Positions 54,788-64,000 of a stretch of 64,000 nucleotides of DNA are shown piece by piece. The stretch comes from Spirodela intermedia (Eukaryota; Streptophyta; Magnoliopsida; Alismatales; Araceae). Position 1 is the first letter of the stretch, and each line of letters starts with the position of its first letter. The DNA lies in NCBI GenBank assembly GCA_902729315.2, contig LR746277.1, positions 315,001-379,000 of the forward strand, written 5' to 3'. The position numbers and the translations under genes are program-made. Below the pieces are notes generated by a model. The model did no database searches, was not told the DNA's origin, and was given only the letters and a program-made list of their open reading frames with translations.

Positions 54788-57700
54788 GGGTCTCAAGTGG
54801 GTTACCAGAGAGAGCAAAACTAGAAAGGGCTAGACCACCCGTGAGGAATGCCACGACTTCCCAGTGTGGTAGCCCCAAATCCAAGGAGGATAGAGTCATG
54901 CAGACTGCGGGAGATATGAAGGCAATCGATTGGCAGATTTTCCGTACCTACATTGAGAAGCAAAGATTTCAAGTGGGGTACAATGTCTATCTGTGTACAT
55001 GGGATTTCATAGGAAAATGTTGTGCCTAACGTTACTCGTTAAGACAAACTCTTGAGAGAGAGAGAGAGAGAGAGAGGATGTCACATAGAACCACAACAGC
55101 TTAATGTACTAAATTAGGTTAAGACTTTAGGTACCAAGATAAGACGAATAAATTGTGTTTTTTTTTTCTCATTTGAATGTTTAAGGCTTGCTCCATGTCT
55201 ATGTACTTCAATGAATGCCAGAGCAAAGTAACATAAGAGTGCCATACCCCTATGTACCAAATTTTGAATACAAGATATGACTCGAAATGTTAATTTTTTT
55301 CTCATATTGGTGTTTTCGGATCCCTCTTCATTCACTGCCAGGAATGAAATGCTAAGTATTTACATTGGAAAAATAAACACTATAAAACAGATATATATCC
55401 TGATCAGTTACTTGATGCCACAATACAAGAAGAATACAAATATAATATTTTGAAGCATCACCATTCGAATCCCTATTAAATAGCTTCTGGAGCATTGATT
55501 GTGACCTGTCACTCCAGCCCCTTCGACCATCCATCATATCTATAACCATCATGCACAAATTATGAGGGTTGATACCTCAAACACGCAAAAAAAGTGTTTG
55601 TAGTCTAATGAGGAAGGAACTGAGAGCAATGGAATACCCAAAACAGATGAGGACCCCAAAATATAGCACAGCTCGCTTAATTCTCTAATGGATTGTTTCC
55701 ATTTTCGTCAGAAATTTGGGGAGGCTGATAATGTAAACTGGCTCTAAAATTTAGTCCATTTCTACATATCATCAGGAAGAAACTATCGCATACCACAATC
55801 TTTTTCACTCTTCATGAAGCTAGTGTCATCATGAACAGCGATAACCTGTTTCATAAGTGAGAGGGAAGATTCTTAATTTAGCGTCAAATGAGCAAGAAAC
55901 TTCCTCATTTCATTTCGGGTTAGGAAGATATGAAAGTGGTTTTATCTCTATAAGAACAGTGCACTCCGAGTTGTGAAGTGGCAGAGAAGAGATTCATAAT
56001 TGGGTTTTGAACAAGACGACCTTTGCATTTTTCTTAGATAAATAAAACACAAAATTCTTTCAGCCTACAGATCAGTACCGTGGTTGTCTCAACGCCGCGT
56101 GAGATCAGGTTGTCAGCAAATGTCGCTGCAATGGAAGTGATAAGAATTGAGCCCAAGGAGGGTAGAATGGTAACCTGAAAGAAAAAATCCGATCATAAGA
56201 TTGATGCAAAAGTTAACAAAGGTATCTGGGAACACCACCATGACATTAACAAGAGTCTTCAACATGATATATTGCATTTATACTGCAGAGGAGAGACATA
56301 AAAAAATCAAAATAGCTTATCCTTATATTAGTTTCAATTTTTTCATATATTCCCAATTTTTATAATTTTCTGGTTTTCCTTGTCCTTGTGAATGTTCAAA
56401 TAGGCCAGTTCAGGAAGGATGCCTTGCGTTGGAACACTTTGTCAAATCACCTCAATTAAAAGAGGGACAACAAGATTCCCAGGGGTTTAATCCAGTGTCT
56501 CCTTTATGCCACCGAAGCATCTCAAAAGAAGGGTTATTTAGGAAAAATATATATTTCTTCATAAGTGCATTAATTAATTTATTTTCCCTCGCAAAAATAA
56601 CAATTCAAATCATTTTCGTCACCTCAATCGATCGATAGTTACACAGTGTGCTATTTGAAGACTTACCCATGCTGCTTCTGTCAGGTTCAGGTTCAGCTCC
56701 TCACTGCATTTATTAAATATAACGAGAAAGTCTGTCATCTTTCTTGTACAAAGCATCACACAGAATAGACCCTAACGTTTAAAGTTTGATAAGTGCTAGA
56801 AAAAGACAAGGAATCCTAACCCATGTCTTCAACTTCAATGAAAAAATTTAAAAAATAAACAATGACCATAGTCCAAAATTTGAAATTACTCCAAGAGGAC
56901 TGGTTACAGATCTTGTACCTGAAAAATGTGGGGAGCCAGGATAGACAAGTGTAATGGCCCCAACTTCCACAGAAATGAGCATATATCATTGCCCATACAG
57001 CAGGACTTTTAAAGAACGCCTTCCATGGTACATCCTACCACATAACGAACATATCAGATAATAAGTAGGAAAGAAGGCATAGACTGGAAGCACAAAAAAA
57101 AAGACATCGATTCACTACCTAAAACAAGATTCGTACATCTTTTACTTGAGCAGTTTTTCAGGATTTCTAGGTTTATTTTTTACATTAAGATGGGATAATT
57201 TCAAGTGAAAAGACCAAGCACTTGCGGTGGTGTGAATAAGCAAAATAAATCAAAACTTATGTTACTTACAGCCGTGCCTAGTTTCTGCAACAGATGGTTT
57301 CTAGAGACCTGAAGATTATATGATTGTCCTCCTGTTAGTTTATTCCCTACTGTAATTGGTACAGTTGCGAAGATGAATGCATGCGTCTTTCCTTTAATCA
57401 TCAACTATTCTGTTTTATCTCTAGCGTCCCTTATAATAGGAGCATTACTGTCCATGTTCTTCCTAGGGTGGCTCAATTCATAATTTAATTGGGAGGAGCT
57501 GATGAACCTGCCTTTTTGCCATGTCATCCCCCGCTCCTTGTTATCTTCTTTTATCTTTTTCTAACTACAGGTATGATCAGAAAAATTAACTGGAAGAGAT
57601 TCACAGCATGCAGATATTTCCACAGTTAGAGACCACCACACATGCATCAAAACAGGAACGTCGGTGGATAACACAACTAAAGTTGTCCCAAAAACTATTT

Positions 57701-60700
57701 TAAGTACCACCAAGTGGATATTTAATGCTTGCTCTTTATTTCACGGGATGTAGCTTTGAGTGTCAACGAGTGCAGTTTATATTTTTCAATATGTGGTCAA
57801 TCAAATCTCCCGCTAGAATATTAGACACTCGCTCAGAGTTATGAACCGGAATTTATCATTCCAGAATTGAAGTATACCTGCAGTGAGTCTCCCAACTCTT
57901 TGATGGATGCATTCTGCGTTCTCAATTCGTCAGGAGATGTTAATGAAGGAGTTGCTACCGTATAATTGGGCCTTCCTCTTGGACCTAAGAAATACATTTT
58001 TCACAGTATAATAAATTATCATAGAATTACAAAATACAAACTACTCTACTAATTCTACAACATAGGAAAACCCTATCATTAGTGCTGATTTACAGTACAA
58101 GGTGTTCAAAAATTATATTTCGGGGTAAGCCTGCTTCTTTTCTCTTCGTTTTGAAGAAGGATTATAAACATTATCATTTCTTGATTCTTGCATTCCAGTA
58201 ACTTCTGCGAGGTAATCTTTGCGAAAACTATGAGAGCATGGAAACTGTAAGTACTCACTCAATAGCTTGTTCACTATTTCCACAATTTCAAAATCAAACA
58301 GGATCTTTTTCCAATGTAATTTATTAAAATGAGAAAATGAAAACGTGACGCTCCAAGTGCAAAAATTGAATATGGCCCAGCTTTGCAGATACACTTTCAC
58401 ATTTTTGGGCTCAAACCGGATGGAAATGGACCAAGAGGAACCCGTCATGTGGACTTTTCCCACCTTTATCCATATGTAGATCATGCAATAGTATGCCAGA
58501 TAAAAGCACAGATGTACGATTATAAATAAGTACGTGAGAACCAAAAAATAATAGCTCTTTAATTAAAGACAACTATACATACATATGCACAGATGTACAG
58601 AGATCTAATGATCTGACATGATGTACGATAACTAATACATAATACTAATTTGGGGTCATAATATGGATCGTAGAACAAAGACCAAGAATAGCACGTAATA
58701 AATACGTATTAAGAGAAGCATAATCGTCTTCAAACGATATACTTACTGGACGCGAATGCTTCATCAACCGTTGATTGTCCTTTAACAAGCTCAAACCCTC
58801 CACACCTTCACAGGATTAAGAAAAAAATCATTGCACATTTTATAGTGAATTTATTTCCACCAAAAGCCAGCTTCAGAAAAGTTTCCTAGATAGATGGATT
58901 TTACAAGTCTTTGGTGCTATTAACTCATAGAAAGAGGGTTTATCGCGACTAAAGTATAGGAGGTGCTTCAACTCGAAGTCCAAAATCCTAAATCAAAGTG
59001 ACTATGAGATCAAGTACACAAAACATCAGATGACAAGGATACTTTAGGCCGACAGGATTCGGAATTCAGTCATTACTGAATGTCACAAGTCGAGGCTAAG
59101 AAAGTAATGACGTCATACATGAAATCATATGAAACTGAAAATTCAGTAAATTGGCTGCCACTTACCAAAGTAACCCAACAAGTCCAAATATGTAGAATAC
59201 AGACTCCCAGCCTAAGTTTTGGATAATTGGAGGAGCAAAGAGGAGCCTGTGAACAATTTTAGAACAGTGACAAACAAGTACTCAGAAAACGCTATGGTAA
59301 AAAGTCGCTGGAAGGCCATGATAAAAGTTTTCTTAAGTAAAATATCTCTGCATTTATCATTATTAGCAGAGGATAATTTGTCATAGTTGAACATGGGCAC
59401 AAGAGAGCATGTGAAAAGTTAAGAGGCTAAGATTGCTTTATAAGTGCGTCCATACCTACACAGACACACATTAATGTCAGTCAAACAGTGCCACAAGAAA
59501 ATTATACAAAGAAGCCAATATTGGTTTACACAAAATGTATGTTTGTGTACACTCCTGACTTTTCGCCAAACCTCCATTTTTATGAATGATCAAGGTTCAA
59601 ATAATCATCAGTTCAACATGTATAAAAGGACACCTACTTGACACGATTGCCACATTTTACCAAAATTCTTCTAAGCACTGGCTGTTGTTGAAATTAATAC
59701 TGCTTTCATACTCCAGCTTGTATCAGAGTCCAAGAGAAAAACACAAGTTTAGAGAATATGCTAGCCAGATCCTAATGAACCAACCTCTAACTCTAAAAGA
59801 TCGCTGTTTTATCTGTGGCACATGGAACTCCTTGGGTCTAAGAACCCATGTGTCCATCTCTGGAATCAATACAAGTAGCTTCATGCACCATAAGAGCAGA
59901 TTCTGTGATTACTAAAACTGCATCTCAGCAACCATAGTTAATAATCAGCGACTAAAATCCCGATCAGACGATATGGGAGCAGGGGCCACGGAGATGCAAG
60001 TTTTCATTCTGTTGCTTTATAAAAAAAATCAATCCGAATTTGGTCTAATCAAGCAGCCTGGGTATTAAGCGGGCTGTTTTTCGGGTTTCCAGAATCAACC
60101 CATTTTAGTAGAACAGGTATCTTCTTATTTCGTAAAAATGGTTGGATACATTTATATATGTATTTTCCTTTTTTTTATCCAGAGAAAACTTTCTCCACAA
60201 GCGGACGATTTTTGCTGATCAAATACAATAGTCTTTTCAAGAAATTTGGGCATTACAAACATTTTATTATGATTCTTCGAGATCGGATCAGTGCTGAGCG
60301 ATTCAAGGAATAAATCCAAGTTAAAATGCCATGCCATCACTCCCTCAGAATGTTTGTAACGCTTGGTTTATCAGGAAATTCATAATGTTTTAATATTCAA
60401 TGAGATCAAAAGTCATTTTGACAGTCAAGAAAGGGCTTGGAAACAAAGGTGACCATGATAAGCTCGAGGACGAAGACCTAGATAATTGGCAAGCTAAATC
60501 CAAAAATCCAAGATATATATTCTTTAACAGTGTTGCACACAAGATTTCTACATTAAGATCATCTTAACATGGGATTTTTTTTAATGATGAAAACAATAGT
60601 CGCATGTAGGTATAGTTAAAATGAAGAGAAATCATAAAAGCTAGGAAAAGGCTGAAATAGAAAAATGGATACAGATGTTGAAATGTGATACAAAAAGAAC

Positions 60701-63676
60701 AATAAGTGGTTAAGACAGAGGATATATCATCCACAGAAAGAATGCCTAATTTTCTAATGGGGTCATAAGAAAAGATTCGGCATATTTCATCTGAGCGCAT
60801 CCAAAATTCACATAAAATCACATTTTTAGCAGGCATACCCCAAAACACTCCCGATGCTCAAACCACCAAAAACAATGCCAACAGCTCTTGAGCGTTCCTG
60901 TAATGGTATAGTCCTGCAAATGATTTCAATTATGTTAGAAAGACTATATCCATATTCTTGAAATACATACATTGCAAAATTGAAACATGGCAAACAAGAT
61001 CTCTTGATGATGAAAGGATATGCCGAACAATTGGAAAGTTCAAAAAATATATTGAGTTCTTATAATCAACCATCGAACTGAATTGATGGGCAATATCACT
61101 CTCTCTAAACCAATTATCCCTTTCCTGGATAGGTTGCAGTTCCTATTCAATGGCAGAGATATGAGAAACAAAGATCACAGAAGGCATCAATGGCCATTAA
61201 GCAATGTTTTTGTCCCTACCACTGCTGTTTTCCAAGGCCCCAATTTCCATGCCCAACATGCTTCCCTAAGCCCTCTTCATACTTCTCTATTCTTGTCAAT
61301 TTCCCTTCCTTCTCTCCTCCCTCTCAACCTCTCCCTCTCCTTCTCCTCCAACACCAGCCAAGAAATCAGTTGAACCACTAAGTATATGTCTACAACTAGA
61401 ACAGGAACCAGAATTGCCTGTGGCCATTCTGGTCCAAAATCCAGACCTTGAAGAAATGAAATGGATTTAGCAGCACACATAACCTAGATCAGAATCATAT
61501 CATAACTACACAACCTTAACCCGATTTTCTTTCACTGCCTCAAGCATATGCCAATTGAGGAACAAAGAAAACTGAAAAATGTCAACCGCTCTCTATCAGC
61601 CATCCCCATTGAGACACCGATTTTGCTCCTGGATTATCAACAGACGCTTGAACACAGTTAAAACAAATAGACGCTCTCCTTGAGGCCTCCATAGACAAGA
61701 GAATGAAGTTCACAAAAGACATTTCATCTTCTGATCCTACACTTCATCTAAATATAACCTGCCATGAGATTGGTCAATACTCTCCTTCAGTCACAAGATT
61801 TGAACTTCTGGAAGATCTACTAAGGGAGCCCTTCTTTTCTGACCATCTAGAGCACTGATTGATCATTCATTTCTTTCATACACCATTTTCTTAGCTTTAA
61901 TTTTCATCAAATAATTTTTTTGGGTCCACAAATAAAAAGCTCTGTTCCCCTATCTCATCAATTATTATCTAATTAGATGGTTTAAAACCGTCAATTTCGC
62001 CATCTCCAGAACAGAGAGACATTCGGTCACAATGAAAAGTGCAACAGTTAAGATAAAATGGTTTAAAGCTTCCAATGCTTTTGATGATCAGGTCAAAACT
62101 CAAACATAGTGAGGGGGTAGCAAAGGCACTTTGCAACCTGACATTCAAAGACGTAAACAAGAGATATCAGGCTTCCAAGAATCGGATTGAAGATTTTATA
62201 AAAAGCAAATATTTCTGCAGTCATTTGTGACATTACAGAAAAATAAATTCATAAAAAAAAAACCAGTTTAATGTATTATTACCTGGCAATAAGATCAGTT
62301 GCAGAAGATGGAGAAACACCCTCACCTATTCCAACCTAAGTTGAACAATGAAGCACATTTAGTAAGCTCAAAGATCAGATAAATAATGTTGTCATCCAAT
62401 ACATGAGTTTTTTTAGATAAATAATGTTGTCATTCCATACATGAGCCTTTTTAGAAAATATCCATTTAGTGTAGTCCTTACCAATATCCTTCATTTTGCA
62501 ATAAGTTTTCATGAGACTGTGGAACCTTTATAAATTTCGTAGTAGTAAACTAATCCTTAGCAAGGAGCATGAAGTTGACATATAAGGCCATCAAGAAATG
62601 CGACGTGACTAAACGCCAAAATGTCTTGCCCTCCTATTTGCCTGTTGCAAACGAACACAGACAAGGATTTTTCCACTGAATTTCGTTATCTACCAGACGT
62701 GAGAACTGAAGAATCACCTCTTACATCATACTATTTTTCAATTATGAAAATGATGAATAACCTCTTAATGCCTGTCCATAATGTGGTTAGAAAATATTCG
62801 TATTCAAGGTTTTCGACTTATAAGCTCTTTAATGAACCTTCATTTCATAATGCAATTTTTTTCATATAATGATAAAAAAGATACTATACAATAATGGTGG
62901 AATGGACAATAGACACAATCTCATTCAAGAGCAGGAGTCATTTTCTTAGCTGGGAAAGCTTCCAAAGATTCCCATAAAGATAAACAAGTCCATAATCTCA
63001 AACTTGTTGGAAGCATGGCCCCGAAATGTCTCAGAAAAACTTCTTCTTAAACTTTAAATCATGAAATTTTAGTCCATGTTTTTAAATAAAATATATTTTT
63101 TATTGTTAAATCAATGTATAGTGTAATACTGGTTTTTTATACAGGGTTCCCATCTTTGCAGGTGCAAGCATGTGCCATAAATATGGTGCACATGAAATGA
63201 TAATAAAGAAAGCTATGTCAGGATAAGGTTCAACAATTCCTTTAATATTCTGCGTACTGGTGGACTAGAACCGCAATAATTCTACCGGAATATCAAAGCA
63301 ACGTGAACCTCTTTCAATAAAAGTGCTAGGAGATTTTCTTTCCAAAAAATTGTTTAAGATATCAAAAAGATGTCATAAAGGTAATGATAAGTCCAAGAAA
63401 AGAACAAAGGTACATTTTGAAAAAGAATGGACAAGTTTCATTTGCGCAAAAGATACTGAACGGTAATTCAAACCATTGTTGGAAATCTGTTTTAACTACA
63501 GGACTGGAGTGTTGATCTACTGGCTACAAAGACCATTCAACACAAAGGAGAATCATTTGGTTTCTTAAATACATACCAAAACCCTAGACAGAAGAAGTCC
63601 AGGCATAAACCCAGCCACAAGAGGAACAAGCATTGTAGCCAAGGACCAACATAGTACTCCAACTTCGAGGACTTTC
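54290..63676 (-). CDS. PHT4-family plastid-type anion/phosphate transporter, 5' end missing
   Basis: Thirteen exons (minus strand, 5' to 3'): 63,676-63,577, 62,335-62,283, 60,913-60,839, 59,246-59,166, 58,805-58,747, 57,984-57,878, 57,034-56,919, 56,703-56,667, 56,174-56,079, 54,947-54,806, 54,710-54,658, 54,572-54,486 and 54,388-54,290. All splice in phase and give 367 codons. PHT4 proteins are major-facilitator anion carriers; most plant members are plastid-localised phosphate or anion transporters. Diagnostic stretches are LVGIGEGVSPSSATDL (SLC17-like loop), the hydrophilic central loop around GPRGRPNYTVATPS, CGSWGHYTCLSWLP, SGLYCTHQDISPEYAS, and TNTVGAVPGIVGV. Roughly the last ten membrane helices are present. 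The transit peptide and first helices lie beyond 64,000. The stop is at 54,290-54,292. Which PHT4 member it is cannot be settled without the N-terminus. Confidence 0.93.
54752..54781 (-). repeat. (AT)15 microsatellite in a transporter intron
   Basis: It lies in the short intron between 54,806 and 54,710. Confidence 0.95.
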
Positions 63677-64000
63677 CTACATTAGAAAGACAAGAACTGA
63701 TCTCAATATAACAAGAAGTTGTATTGAACTAGAAATATATGAAAAAAATCAAAATCGACAAATGACTGGGAAACCACATTGTCCAGAATTATTAATCTAA
63801 GCACACGCATTTAAAGAACACAAAAGTATCCATTAAAAGATAACTGGCAACGCATCCCCATTAAGCTCCAGGGAAAACAACAAGAAGTCTTAAGGTTTAA
63901 GGTTTTACTTGAATGCCAGACTCTATCATATTATGACCAATGTAAATAAGAAAACGTAAACAGAATCACATATTAATCGAAAAGGCAATTTTTTAAGCAA
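63677..64000 (-). other. Transporter intron running off the window
   Basis: AT-rich, no further exon recognised. The upstream exon that completes the first partial codon before K-V-L-E-V lies outside. Confidence 0.7.

Noticed and set aside
1-64000. CRISPR arrays, bacterial operons, prophage
   Set aside because: Introns, plant organellar proteins and LTR elements show nuclear plant DNA; the tandem repeats lack a repeat-spacer structure.

Overview
This is a window of angiosperm nuclear DNA. Spliced genes have GT/AG introns, there are plastid- and mitochondrion-directed proteins, and Ty1/copia and Ty3/gypsy debris is abundant. Strongly GC-rich first exons fall to AT-rich downstream exons and introns, which favours a monocot, but I cannot name the species. 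No bacterial, phage or CRISPR features are present, and I recognised no rRNA or tRNA gene.

Layout. 1-17.4 kb is a mosaic of shuffled duplications. It contains a large inverted repeat (arms about 0.92-2.66 and 11.13-12.86 kb), two copies of a small hydrophobic-protein gene each damaged at a different end, further relatives at 8.5-9.0 kb, a leader-like module in four copies, and a decayed gypsy fragment. 17.4-24.0 kb is a nested pair of copia-type LTR elements; the inner one has a GAGTT target duplication. 26.7-33.1 kb is a CCD4-type carotenoid cleavage dioxygenase gene on the minus strand. It is split by an antisense copia element (27,512-32,119, target duplication CGTCC) and has further frameshifts. 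33.1-38.1 kb is AT-rich and mostly unrecognised, with tandem repeats.

38.1-64 kb is the live genic half. It holds mitoribosomal protein mL53 (plus strand, two exons, 3.2 kb intron), an auxilin-related J-domain clathrin-uncoating protein (plus strand, eight exons, 1,062 aa), an unrecognised charged 349-aa protein with an internal repeat (plus strand), and the 3' thirteen exons of a PHT4-family plastid-type anion/phosphate transporter (minus strand, running off the right edge).

These genes are unrelated in function: plastid carotenoid catabolism (dead here), mitochondrial translation, clathrin-coat disassembly and organellar anion transport. I found no dedicated multi-gene system. The more unusual material is the duplicated small membrane-protein family, the inverted-repeat architecture, and the two clearly datable insertion events.
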